A stretch of 21,835 nt of DNA from Bacteroidales bacterium (lineage in GTDB: Bacteria > Bacteroidota > Bacteroidia > Bacteroidales > Bacteroidaceae), in assembly GCA_030523385.1 (NCBI GenBank), contig JAUNIV010000002.1:1-21835 (forward strand), in the 5' to 3' direction. Shown here piece after piece: positions 1 through 8,987 of the stretch; position 1 is the first letter of the stretch, and every line of letters begins with the position of its first letter. The notes below the pieces were generated by a model. That model was not told the DNA's origin. It saw only the letters and a list, made by a program, of their open reading frames with translations, and did no database searches. The translations under genes were made by a program, and so were the position numbers.

Positions 1-132
1 CATTTGTTTATTTTTAATATTGGAATCAGAGAGCCAACTACTGATTCGCATTACTAACATATCAGCAACATATAGAATGCTAAAACTCCGAATTTCATGT
101 TATAGAATTGTCGGCTTTCATATCAATTTACA

Positions 133-164
133 TTTGCTGCTAATAAATTTAATCTCTATCTTTA
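133..164 (+). promoter_or_regulatory. Candidate Bacteroides-type promoter for the HTCS gene
   Basis: A TTTG at 133-136 is separated by 20 bp from TATCTTTA at 157-164, which fits the Bacteroides primary sigma pattern TTTG-N(19-21)-TAnnTTTG except for the last base of the -7 box. The start codon at 189 lies about 25 bp after the -7 box, so the leader would be very short. No Shine-Dalgarno sequence is evident, as is usual in this group. The rest of 1-132 is AT-rich and holds nothing I can support. Confidence 0.45.
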
Positions 165-188
165 CAGCCGATTTTTCAGATCATCGCT

Positions 189-3100
189 ATGAAACACACT
201 ATATTTTTCCTTTGCCTGTTTGCTTTGTTATTTGGAGGTAGCACAGCATCCCCGATTCCTAATCGGACATCGTCTCCTTTTGTTGGGAATTACACCTATC
301 ATTCATTCACCCATCTCTCTTTCCCTTTCAATGCCAATATTGTTTACTCTTTTTCTCAAGACGAGCAGGGGATGATGTGGCTGGGAACAAAGCGCGGCTT
401 ATTTTCTTACGACGGTTATTCATTACGCCGCCATGTTTCAGATGAATATGGAACAATTGACAATTCCATTCAGACCATAATACAGATGGAACAAAACATC
501 CTCTGTCTGGGTACCGATGTCGGTTTATCATGGTTTGACACTGAGCATGAACAGTGCATCCCTTTGCCTGAATCCTTACGCCAGATTGGAGCTGTCCGCT
601 CACTGGTCCTGTTTGCAGGCGAATTGTGGATTGGCAGTCGAGACAATGGCTTGTGGGCTTATCATCCGAAACACGGAACATTGCGTAAAGTCAATCTGCC
701 CGACCGTACAGAAAGTATTATCTATGCTTTGCAGCCTGTTGGCGAAAAACTTTATATCGGCAGCTACGAAGGACTTAGCTGCTATGATAGCCGCACATGT
801 GAACGAACAGACATCAAGCTGAATATTGAAGGGCGCGCCATCGTTCATTCGCTTTGTTGGGACGGGCAATCGCAAACTCTCTGGGTGGGTACCGAAGGAA
901 ATCTTTACCGTTATTTCCCAGCCGAGCAATGCCTGTTACCCTATCCATGGTTACAAGCCAAATCTTGCACGGCCCTTCAGATGGATGGTAGGGAGAACCT
1001 GTTGGTCGGTACAGAAAATGGCATTTACGTTTGTAATCGTTATCACACCGAACAGACTCCTGAACATATCACTCACAATGCCTATAACGAACAATCGTTA
1101 CGCAACAATTTTGTATGGGCCATCTTTTGCGACCGCGATCACAACATGTGGCTGGGTACCGACCGAGGTGTCTCGATGGCACGTAATGCTGCCACTTCCG
1201 TGTTGTTCCGTCTGTCCGAATTTGTTCCAAGCAGCAACGGAAACTCCTTCTCTTGTGCACTTGTCGACTCGGAGGGAGGCTACTGGCTGGGCGGGGAAAA
1301 CGGCTTAATGCATATTGACAATCGCAACAATATCTATTGGTTTAGTCAGGAAGACAAAGAACGCCCGTTGCGCCATAACTGCATCCGGCATATTTACGAA
1401 GATAAGGACCGTATCGTGTGGATTGCGACCGACGATGGCATTGCCCGCTACGACCGTCCGTCGGATCGTTTCGTATTCTACACACTGACCGACCACCGGG
1501 GCATCCTGAGTGCTAAATGGTCTTACACCATCTACGAGGACAACCTCGGCCGCCTTTGGATAGCGACCTTTCAGGGAGGATTGTTCATCGTAGAGAAGCA
1601 GCAACTGTTGGCATGGGACTCATCGAAACCTTTCCATGCGCTGAACAATGCCGACATACCCGAACTTCGTGCATTGGACAATACGATTTACCAGCTGGAG
1701 GCAGGCAACGATGGCCTCCTTTATGCCATTACACATCATGGGCTGGCACACATCCGTCCCGAAGCGATGCAGGCTTCCCTTTATCATTATTTCCCGGAAC
1801 GGATGTTTTTCAACAATCACACCCTGTGGTACAACATAAGAGACACGCTTTTCTGTCTTGAAGCGGGTGCCACTCAACCGCAAACCTTCCCGCTTCCTGA
1901 TGAGACAGGTCATATCTATGGATTTGGTTCTGATGGAAGTAATTCCCTTTACTTCTCTTCCACGGAGGGCATCTTCCGGATTGACCTCCAAACGAAAGAA
2001 TGCAACAACCTTTATCCCTCTGACCGCTATTTTCGGGCTTTTTTATCAGACTCTTCCCATGGATTAATGTTGTGGGGCGGTGAAGATTGCCTGCTCTGTC
2101 TACCTGCTAACTCCAGAGAACAATTGGTCATGCGCCCTCTTTTTGTGACTTCGATCAGTTCCGGTGGCCGTACATTGCCGATTACCGATTTTCCTTCCAA
2201 TCGTGTCTCCCGCTTCTGCAGCGAGGTATGCCTGCCGAAATCAGGCGAACTGAACCTACAGCTTTCTTCCTTCTCCTATACACCCGATGAAGAGCGTTAC
2301 TACTATCGTTTGAACCGTCACTCTTCCTGGCAAGCCTTGCCGCAGGGCGAGAATCGCCTCAGTTTCGCCGGATTGGCAGGAAGAACTTATAAACTGGAGC
2401 TAGCCGCAGCCAATCCAGTTCTACAGCCGGATGTGCCTGTCAGCAGTTATATAATCCGAGTGCCTTATCCGTGGTATGCCTCATGGTGGGCTTTCTTGCT
2501 CTACGCAATATTGCTGATTGGAGCAGCGGGAGTAATGATATGGCAGGTGCATCTGCAAGGACAGCGCAAGTATGTCCGAAAAGAACGGGAGAAATTATTA
2601 GAATTATCAAATCTGAAGATGGATTTCTTCGTCAATATCTCCCACGAATTAAAGACACCGCTTAGCCTGATTATCGCCCCGCTCAGCAAATTGATATCCG
2701 AGACACACAGCCAACAGTTGCGTGAATCGCTATCTTCCATCTACAACAATTCAATGCGTCTGAATTCACTGATAGGCAAAATCTTGGATTTTAAACACAT
2801 GGAACATGACAGTGAGAATTTGCTGATACGTTCACACGTAGAGCTATGCTCGCTGTTAAAAAACGATCTCCAAACATTCGAAAGCACTTTGCGTGAAAAA
2901 GGCATTCGATTAGACTACAGCTCCTACACCGATACCCTTTGGCTCAATTTGGACAAGTTGAAAATAGAATCATGCCTTTTCAATCTCATATCTAACGCCA
3001 TCAAGTATGTGCCTGCCGAAAATGGGCATATTGAAGTGTCACTGCACAAAGAAGGCGAAATGGCTGTCATTACAGTAGCAGATAACGGCAAGGGAATCAA

Positions 3101-4124
3101 TGAGCAGGAGTTGCCTTTTATCTTTATCCGCTTTTTCCAAGGCAAAAAGCAAAAAGATCATCCCGAAGGAAGTGGTATCGGATTATATTTAGTGAAAAAA
3201 TTTATCGAATTACATGGTGGAAGTGTAGAAGTGAAGAATCGCCAAGGACTGGTCGTTAGACTTTTGTTGCCGCTGAGTGGCGAGAACCTGTTGCCTACGG
3301 TGACCTCAATGAATCCGGAGGAAGAAAAGTCTCAGCCAGAAGAAAAATCCAGGAAGTCATTGTTGATCATCGATGACAATCGAGAGTTAGTGGCTTTTCT
3401 GGTAGGAACTCTTTCTGAAGACTATCGCTGTCGCCAAGCATACGACGGACGTGAAGGACTGATGGCGGTGGAAGAAGAGTTGCCCGACTTGGTGATTGTC
3501 GATCAGATGATGCCCGTCATGGACGGACTGGAGTTCTGTCGTGCTATTCGTCGGAACCGACATACGGCTGATATTCCACTGATTATGCTGACCGCAAAAG
3601 ATGACATGCAGACCGAACTGGCCAGTATACGCATGGGGGTGGACGCGTTCCTGTCCAAGCCTTTCGATCTGAAGAAGTTGCTTTTGCGCATCGCCCAACT
3701 CCTGCAGCGACGCGTCTCGATGGAGCAGAGCCTACGCATCGAAGCACTGTCGCAACCCGACTTCCGCCTGGACGATACTCGTGGTACACCCGATGAAGAG
3801 CTGATGAAGCGAATTACCAAAGTGATGGAAGAGAACATGGAACACGAGAATTTCACAGTGGCCGACCTTGCCTCACTGGTGGGCGTAGATCAGAAACAAC
3901 TTTATCGCAAGCTGAAACAACTGACCGGACAGACCCCGGTCAGCTATATGCGTAAGTTACGTATGAAGAAAGCCACCCTGTTGTTGGAACAACAGAAGTT
4001 CACTGTTTCGGAAGTGATGTATCTGGTAGGCTACACCAACGCTTCTCATTTTTCGAAATGTTTTTCGACCGAATATGGACAAACCCCCAAGCAATATATG
4101 GAAAAAAGAGGAGGAACATCTTGA
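189..4124 (+). CDS. Hybrid two-component system (HTCS) sensor kinase/response regulator with AraC-type DNA-binding domain
   Basis: This 1311-residue protein fuses a periplasmic sensor, a histidine kinase, a receiver and a DNA-binding domain, as in Bacteroides regulators of glycan utilization loci. After a signal peptide (about 1-20) there are roughly 14 beta-propeller blades with recurring W-L/I-G-T and G-L motifs to about residue 640. A Y_Y_Y-type domain (about 695-745) and one membrane helix (about 764-788) follow. The kinase has H819 in SHELKTPL, an N box at N936, DNGKGI at 965-970 and the glycine loop at 994-998. The receiver has acidic D1062/D1063, phospho-acceptor D1105, T1135 and K1157. 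The C-terminal AraC-type helix-turn-helix spans about 1210-1306. Every key catalytic residue is present, so it looks functional. It lies directly upstream of the susC-like gene, which it probably activates on binding a periplasmic oligosaccharide. The ligand cannot be read from the sequence. Confidence 0.96.
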   Translation: MKHTIFFLCLFALLFGGSTASPIPNRTSSPFVGNYTYHSFTHLSFPFNANIVYSFSQDEQGMMWLGTKRGLFSYDGYSLRRHVSDEYGTIDNSIQTIIQMEQNILCLGTDVGLSWFDTEHEQCIPLPESLRQIGAVRSLVLFAGELWIGSRDNGLWAYHPKHGTLRKVNLPDRTESIIYALQPVGEKLYIGSYEGLSCYDSRTCERTDIKLNIEGRAIVHSLCWDGQSQTLWVGTEGNLYRYFPAEQCLLPYPWLQAKSCTALQMDGRENLLVGTENGIYVCNRYHTEQTPEHITHNAYNEQSLRNNFVWAIFCDRDHNMWLGTDRGVSMARNAATSVLFRLSEFVPSSNGNSFSCALVDSEGGYWLGGENGLMHIDNRNNIYWFSQEDKERPLRHNCIRHIYEDKDRIVWIATDDGIARYDRPSDRFVFYTLTDHRGILSAKWSYTIYEDNLGRLWIATFQGGLFIVEKQQLLAWDSSKPFHALNNADIPELRALDNTIYQLEAGNDGLLYAITHHGLAHIRPEAMQASLYHYFPERMFFNNHTLWYNIRDTLFCLEAGATQPQTFPLPDETGHIYGFGSDGSNSLYFSSTEGIFRIDLQTKECNNLYPSDRYFRAFLSDSSHGLMLWGGEDCLLCLPANSREQLVMRPLFVTSISSGGRTLPITDFPSNRVSRFCSEVCLPKSGELNLQLSSFSYTPDEERYYYRLNRHSSWQALPQGENRLSFAGLAGRTYKLELAAANPVLQPDVPVSSYIIRVPYPWYASWWAFLLYAILLIGAAGVMIWQVHLQGQRKYVRKEREKLLELSNLKMDFFVNISHELKTPLSLIIAPLSKLISETHSQQLRESLSSIYNNSMRLNSLIGKILDFKHMEHDSENLLIRSHVELCSLLKNDLQTFESTLREKGIRLDYSSYTDTLWLNLDKLKIESCLFNLISNAIKYVPAENGHIEVSLHKEGEMAVITVADNGKGINEQELPFIFIRFFQGKKQKDHPEGSGIGLYLVKKFIELHGGSVEVKNRQGLVVRLLLPLSGENLLPTVTSMNPEEEKSQPEEKSRKSLLIIDDNRELVAFLVGTLSEDYRCRQAYDGREGLMAVEEELPDLVIVDQMMPVMDGLEFCRAIRRNRHTADIPLIMLTAKDDMQTELASIRMGVDAFLSKPFDLKKLLLRIAQLLQRRVSMEQSLRIEALSQPDFRLDDTRGTPDEELMKRITKVMEENMEHENFTVADLASLVGVDQKQLYRKLKQLTGQTPVSYMRKLRMKKATLLLEQQKFTVSEVMYLVGYTNASHFSKCFSTEYGQTPKQYMEKRGGTS

Positions 4125-4135
4125 GATATAAACAC

Positions 4136-4169
4136 TTGTCCGTTTTACAATACCTTTTGTCCATTTTGC
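4136..4169 (+). promoter_or_regulatory. Putative HTCS operator: 21-bp-spaced direct repeat upstream of susC-like gene
   Basis: TTGTCCGTTTTAC (4136-4148) and TTGTCCATTTTGC (4157-4169) match at 11 of 13 positions and start 21 bp apart, about two helical turns. AraC-family activators commonly bind such same-face direct repeats next to the -35/-33 region. The repeat lies in the only gap between the HTCS and susC-like genes and ends 26 bp before the candidate -7 box. I do not see it before the GH92 or GH2 genes. Binding by this HTCS is inferred. Confidence 0.55.
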
Positions 4170-4195
4170 GTTAGGGTGGAGAATTGTTTTCGTCG

Positions 4196-4203
4196 TAATA
4201 TTG
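4196..4203 (+). promoter_or_regulatory. Candidate -7 element of the susC-like operon
   Basis: TAATATTG differs from TAnnTTTG at one position and sits 31 bp before the start codon at 4235. With a 21-bp spacer the -33 position would be TTAG (4171-4174), a poor match to TTTG. A weak -33 box adjoining the direct repeat at 4136-4169 would suit a promoter that needs an activator. This is a weak call based on pattern only. Confidence 0.35.
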
Positions 4204-4234
4204 CAGCAAAATTTTTAAACACAACAATTTACGT

Positions 4235-7200
4235 ATGAAAAACATTTTTCCAATGAAAAGGTTAAAGACCTTGATGGGTTATATCCCCATTCTTCTTTGT
4301 GCGCTATGGGTCACATCGGCCTGGGCGCAGAGTAGCAATATCCAAGTGACGGGTGTAGTGTACGACAGTAAGGGCGAGACAATCATCGGCGCCAACGTGC
4401 TGGAAAAAGGTACTACTAACGGAACCATTACCGGGATTGACGGTGATTTCCACCTGACAGTCTCTGCCGATGCCACGCTGATAGTCTCTTTTATCGGCTA
4501 TAAGACCACGGAAGTGCCCGTAAGTGGACAACCAAAGATAAAGATCGTCTTAAAAGAAGACAATGAGATGTTGGAAGAGGTTGTTGTTGTGGGCTACGGT
4601 GTGCAGAAGAAGGCCAATCTGACTGGTTCGGTAGCCGCTGTCAGTAGCAAAGAACTGGAAAATATTCCTGCTGCCAATGCCACAAACCTCTTGCAAGGCC
4701 GATTGCCGGGTGTAACCCTTACCAGCAATGGCGGACAAGCAGGACAAGATACGCCGGAAATCCGCATCCGTGGTATCGGTACCCTTTCTGACAATAACGA
4801 TCCGATGGTGTTGATTGATGGTGTGGAGGCTTCTGTATCCCAGATTGCCCAAATCGCAGCAGCGGACATTGACAATATATCCGTACTGAAGGATGCTGCT
4901 TCAGCTGCCATCTACGGTGTACGTGCTGCCAATGGCGTAATTCTGATCACGACCAAGCGTGGCGGCGAAATGAAACCTACAATCAACTACTCGGGTAGTT
5001 ATACAATCCAAAAGGCCAGCATCTTGCCCAATTATGTGAATTCTTACGAATGGGCAAAGATGTACAATGAAAGCAATGGCCGAGAAATGTACACGGCCGA
5101 CATGCTGAAAAAGTTACAGGATGGAAGTGACCCGGATCACTTTGCCAATACCGACTGGGCAGATGCTCTTTTCCGCACAGCACCCATGACGCAACACAAT
5201 CTCTCTATCAGCGGTGGAAGCAAGGATATACATTACATGATTTCAGCCGGTTACCTGAACCAAGAGGGTATTATGGAAAAGACCGGTTACGAACGCTTCA
5301 ACTTCCGTTCCAACGTAGATGCCAAGTTGGGCATTTTCAAATTGGGCATGAACCTTTCCGGTTCAAAAGAGAACAAGAAAGCCCCTGCCTGCGATATCAC
5401 CAGCGATAATGGGCTGATGCGCACGTTGACTTGGTTTACACGTCCTACCGTCCCCGTACAATATAGCAACGGCGAGTATGGGCAAGTGGATGGTTCTTCC
5501 ATCAGCTACACCGTGTTCAAAAATCCCTTGCAAATGATCAATCAAGGTAAGAAGAAAGATACGAGCTACCGCTTCGATGGGCAAGTCTTTGCCGAACTTG
5601 ATCTGTGGAAAGGGCTGAAATTCCGCAGTAGTCTGGCGTATAAGTTCTATATGAACGACATTTCCACATACGGAGCAGGCACAGCCAAGTATGATGCTGA
5701 AGGCAACCTGCTCTATAAAGATAGTAATAACAGCCTGAGCGAATATCACTGGATTTCGCAAAGCTATACCAACGAGAATATCTTGACCTACAACACAAAA
5801 ATCAACAGCCACGAACTGAACATTCTCTTAGGCCACTCCGTGCAGGAATATCACGAGAAGAGTACCACCGCCTATAAGGAAGGTTTTGCCACGGACAATC
5901 TCTATGAACTGGATGCCGCTACTAAAAACGACAATGCAGGCGGTCGTGCAGCCGAATATGCCTTGCAATCTTTCTTCGGTCGCATCAGCTATAACTACGA
6001 CGGTCGTTACCTGTTCGAGTTTAATGTCCGTCACGATGGTTCCTCACGTATGCCCAAGAGCCATCGCTACGCAACCTTCCCCTCTCTTTCGGCAGGATGG
6101 ATACTGACTAACGAGTCTTTCATGCAGGACGTGGAACCATTAAGTTACCTGAAGTTACGTGCCAGTTGGGGTAAATTAGGCAATCAGGAAATCGGTAACT
6201 ATGCCTATACACCGACCATGGCGGCCAGCTATAACTACTATTTTGGTAGCGAGAAAGTGATTGGTATGGCTGAAAACATCGTGGCAAACGATGACATCCG
6301 CTGGGAGACGACTACCATTACGGACATCGGTTTTGATGCTGCTTTCTGGCGTAACCGAATCAACGTGACGTTCGACTGGTTCAACAAGATCACCTCGGAT
6401 ATCCTGCTGCAGCTCTCCATGCCGACCACCTTCCTCGGTACGTTGGGTGCTCCTTATCAGAATGCGGGCAAGGTGCGTAACCGTGGTTGGGAATTGGCTG
6501 CAAACTACAACGACCACAAAAACGACTGGAGCTGGCAAGCAGGATTTAGTCTGTCGGGCGTAAAGAATGAGATTATTGACAACAAAGGTATTGACACCTA
6601 CAACGGACAAACCATCAACCGCGAAGGCAACCCTATCGGCTCCTACTACGGCTTGAAGGCGATAGGTATCTATCGCACCGAATCTGATTTGAACTACACG
6701 AACAGCAACGGCAAGGTAGTTACAATCAATGGACTGGCTCCTTCGCTGGGCGACATCATGTATGAAGATTTCAACAACGACGGTAATATTGACGCCAACG
6801 ATCGCCAAATCATCGGTAATCCATTCCCAGATTTGACTTACTCCATCAACTTGGGAGTTAGTTGGAAGAATTTCGACCTTACCGCTTTTTGGCAAGGTGT
6901 GAGTGGAATTTACCGCTACAACTGGGAACAGACAACTATCTCAAACGGCGGGAACATGACCAGCCGCTGGCTGGATCGCTGGAGTGCAGACAATGTGGAC
7001 GGCAGTATGCCTCGTTTGGGTAACGAATACAATGCTACCTATTCTTCCTTCTGGCTTGATAAAGCAGACTATCTGCGCCTGAAGAATCTGGAATTAGGCT
7101 ATACCTTCAATGAAGGAATCCTACGCCGCTTTGGTATCGGAAACCTACGCATCTACCTGCAAGCCACTAACCTGTTGACCATTACTTCGCTGGACAACTA

Positions 7201-7288
7201 TGATCCGGAGAAGAGCAGCGGTGATACACGTGGTGATGTGCACCCCAATACCCAATCATTCTCATTTGGCATAAATGTTAAATTCTAA
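4235..7288 (+). CDS. SusC-like TonB-dependent outer-membrane glycan transporter
   Basis: A 1017-residue SusC/RagA-family transporter that imports oligosaccharides across the outer membrane using TonB energy, with the SusD-like lipoprotein as lid. A signal peptide ends near AWA-Q (about residue 32). A carboxypeptidase-D regulatory-like domain (about 35-110) comes next, then the family hallmark EEVVVVGYG (114-122) and a plug domain (about 125-240) with the LQGRLPGV and IRIRG motifs. The long C-terminal barrel ends in aromatic Phe. There is no N-terminal STN/FecR-interaction domain, so sigma/anti-sigma control is unlikely, consistent with HTCS control. The start at 4235 (MKNIF) gives a good signal peptide; an in-frame Met six codons later would also work. 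The SusD-like start lies 16 bp after the stop, indicating co-transcription. Confidence 0.96.
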   Translation: MKNIFPMKRLKTLMGYIPILLCALWVTSAWAQSSNIQVTGVVYDSKGETIIGANVLEKGTTNGTITGIDGDFHLTVSADATLIVSFIGYKTTEVPVSGQPKIKIVLKEDNEMLEEVVVVGYGVQKKANLTGSVAAVSSKELENIPAANATNLLQGRLPGVTLTSNGGQAGQDTPEIRIRGIGTLSDNNDPMVLIDGVEASVSQIAQIAAADIDNISVLKDAASAAIYGVRAANGVILITTKRGGEMKPTINYSGSYTIQKASILPNYVNSYEWAKMYNESNGREMYTADMLKKLQDGSDPDHFANTDWADALFRTAPMTQHNLSISGGSKDIHYMISAGYLNQEGIMEKTGYERFNFRSNVDAKLGIFKLGMNLSGSKENKKAPACDITSDNGLMRTLTWFTRPTVPVQYSNGEYGQVDGSSISYTVFKNPLQMINQGKKKDTSYRFDGQVFAELDLWKGLKFRSSLAYKFYMNDISTYGAGTAKYDAEGNLLYKDSNNSLSEYHWISQSYTNENILTYNTKINSHELNILLGHSVQEYHEKSTTAYKEGFATDNLYELDAATKNDNAGGRAAEYALQSFFGRISYNYDGRYLFEFNVRHDGSSRMPKSHRYATFPSLSAGWILTNESFMQDVEPLSYLKLRASWGKLGNQEIGNYAYTPTMAASYNYYFGSEKVIGMAENIVANDDIRWETTTITDIGFDAAFWRNRINVTFDWFNKITSDILLQLSMPTTFLGTLGAPYQNAGKVRNRGWELAANYNDHKNDWSWQAGFSLSGVKNEIIDNKGIDTYNGQTINREGNPIGSYYGLKAIGIYRTESDLNYTNSNGKVVTINGLAPSLGDIMYEDFNNDGNIDANDRQIIGNPFPDLTYSINLGVSWKNFDLTAFWQGVSGIYRYNWEQTTISNGGNMTSRWLDRWSADNVDGSMPRLGNEYNATYSSFWLDKADYLRLKNLELGYTFNEGILRRFGIGNLRIYLQATNLLTITSLDNYDPEKSSGDTRGDVHPNTQSFSFGINVKF

Positions 7289-7304
7289 ATACAGAAAAAG
7301 AACA

Positions 7305-8891
7305 ATGAAGACACTACATTATTATATAGGACTGGCTGTATCTGTCGGTACACTGGTATGTACAGGATGCTCGGACGATTTCCTGCAAAGAGATTCACTG
7401 ACTGCCGTTTCTACTTCCACTTTTTGGCAAACGGAAACGGATGCGTTGAACGGACTGGCTGCTTGCTATGATGGTTTGCAAAACCACTATATTTATGGTG
7501 GTGGCCCGTGGGAGTGTGGCCCACTGAATATGGATTGCATGACCGACAATGGCGGCCACTTCAACTGGAGTGGCTGGATGGCGGGATACGACATAGCCAA
7601 CGGCATACACAACAGTTCTTCTTGGCTGGTCAGCGACTATTGGAAGTCTCGTTATGAAGTTATCAAGCGCTGCAACACACTGATCGGAAACATCGAAAGG
7701 GTAGATATGGATGCTGCTACCGTAGCTCTTTACAAGGCAGAAGCTGTTGTGCTCCGTTCGCTGATGTACACAGACCTGACAATGACTTATAATGATGTCC
7801 CTTACCTGACCGAAGTACAGAGTCTGGCAAATGCCGAAGTTCCCAAGACCGAACGTGCTTCTATCGTGGCTTCCGTCATGGCTGACCTGAAGAGTGCCGC
7901 AGAAAGTTTGCCTGTGATTCCTTCTGCCCGTGGAAGGGTGACGAAAGGAACCGCATTGGCTGCTTTAGGACGCTTGGCTCTCTACAATGAGCTTTGGGAC
8001 GAGGCAATCAACGCTTATAAACAGGTGATGCAACTGGGCTGCTACTCGCTTTATCCCGATTACACGACACTCTTTACCGAGGCCAACGAAGGTTGTGACG
8101 AAATTATCTTTGCCGTCCGTTACGAAGGTCCCGGCATGGAAGAGGGTAGCACTATTGGTGCTCACTGGGATACGCCGCTGGAGGCTATGAACGGCACTGT
8201 CGACCTGGCAGATGCTTTCTATCAGCTTGATGGAAGGCCTACCGCAGACAAGACCGTATGTGCTCATAATGCTGATGGTTCGGCAGACCTTTGGACACTC
8301 AACACAGCCCGTTATGAGAATCGTGATCCGCGTTTGTATTCCACCCTCTTTGTCCCCGGGATGTCATGGAATAGTAAAGACGTTTATTACGGCGGTGCTG
8401 CTGCCTCTTATTCCACAATCTATGTAATGAAGTATTTCAATCCCGCTCTCAACTCAAGTACTTCATGGGATGATGGACAAGACTTCTACGTATTCCGCTA
8501 CGCCGAAGTATTACTCTCATTGGCCGAAGCTTATACGGAAAAAGGAGACAACCTCTCCGAAGCCGTCCGTCTGGTCAATGAAGTACGTGCCCGTGCCGGT
8601 ATGCCTTCTGTGGAAAGTGTAGAGGGCAGTGGACTGTCGCAAGCCGATCTGCGTGAGGTAGTACGTCACGAACGTCGTGTGGAACTTGCCTTTGAAGGTT
8701 TGCGCCTTTTTGACCTTTACCGCTGGAAACTTTTAAAAGATGCCGTAGATAGAATCAACGAAGAGGCCACCACCTATAACTTCTGGTATGAATACCGCAA
8801 TTATCGGGGAGAACAAGAATATACATGGCCTATCCCACAAACCGAAATAGATTGTAACTCACAATTAGAGCAACATAGCTTATGGAAATAG
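7305..8891 (+). CDS. SusD-like (RagB/SusD family) surface glycan-binding lipoprotein
   Basis: A SusD-family protein of 528 residues that would cap the upstream SusC-like channel and bind the glycan at the cell surface. I chose the ATG at 7305 (MKTLHYY) because it gives a short lipoprotein signal with Cys22 after LVCTG. The longer frame from 7275 adds ten residues and overlaps the susC-like stop. Acidic residues straight after the cysteine (C-S-D-D) resemble the Bacteroides surface-export signal. The N-terminal part carries the helical SusD_N region (FLQRDSLTAVS; WKSRYEVIKRCN). The C-terminal part has the RagB/SusD features FRYAEVLLSLAEAY, RHERRVELAFEG and a terminal WPIPQ motif. Substrate specificity cannot be read from the sequence. 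No SusE/F-type binding protein follows. Confidence 0.95.
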   Translation: MKTLHYYIGLAVSVGTLVCTGCSDDFLQRDSLTAVSTSTFWQTETDALNGLAACYDGLQNHYIYGGGPWECGPLNMDCMTDNGGHFNWSGWMAGYDIANGIHNSSSWLVSDYWKSRYEVIKRCNTLIGNIERVDMDAATVALYKAEAVVLRSLMYTDLTMTYNDVPYLTEVQSLANAEVPKTERASIVASVMADLKSAAESLPVIPSARGRVTKGTALAALGRLALYNELWDEAINAYKQVMQLGCYSLYPDYTTLFTEANEGCDEIIFAVRYEGPGMEEGSTIGAHWDTPLEAMNGTVDLADAFYQLDGRPTADKTVCAHNADGSADLWTLNTARYENRDPRLYSTLFVPGMSWNSKDVYYGGAAASYSTIYVMKYFNPALNSSTSWDDGQDFYVFRYAEVLLSLAEAYTEKGDNLSEAVRLVNEVRARAGMPSVESVEGSGLSQADLREVVRHERRVELAFEGLRLFDLYRWKLLKDAVDRINEEATTYNFWYEYRNYRGEQEYTWPIPQTEIDCNSQLEQHSLWK

Positions 8892-8917
8892 GTATTAGAT
8901 AATTATAAGAGCCTGAT

Positions 8918-8954
8918 TAATGAGGCTGATTAAAGATTTAAATCAGCCTCATTA
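8918..8954 (+). terminator. Strong stem-loop between susD-like and GH16 genes (terminator or processing/attenuation element)
   Basis: TAATGAGGCTGATT (8918-8931) and AATCAGCCTCATTA (8941-8954) form a perfect 14-bp stem around a 9-nt loop. No long T-run follows (next bases TCTTAG), so it is not a textbook intrinsic terminator. Because the GH16 gene starts 33 bp downstream with no clear promoter, it may be a leaky terminator or an mRNA-stability element that keeps susCD transcripts above those of the enzymes. Confidence 0.55.
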
Positions 8955-8987
8955 TCTTAGTATCACACATATAATTCAAATAAAGCG

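Noticed and set aside
20..241. 73-codon open frame on + before and overlapping the HTCS start
   Set aside because: It overlaps the HTCS signal peptide in another frame, covers the candidate promoter and has no recognizable feature.
6176..6895. 239-codon open frame on the - strand
   Set aside because: It is antisense within the SusC-like barrel and is explained by codon composition of the real gene.
4235..7288. ECF-sigma/anti-sigma-controlled SusC
   Set aside because: The protein lacks the N-terminal STN domain expected for that type, and an HTCS lies next to it instead.
7275..7304. Upstream start for the SusD-like protein
   Set aside because: It adds ten basic residues before the lipoprotein signal and overlaps the SusC-like stop; the Met at 7305 gives the typical short leader.
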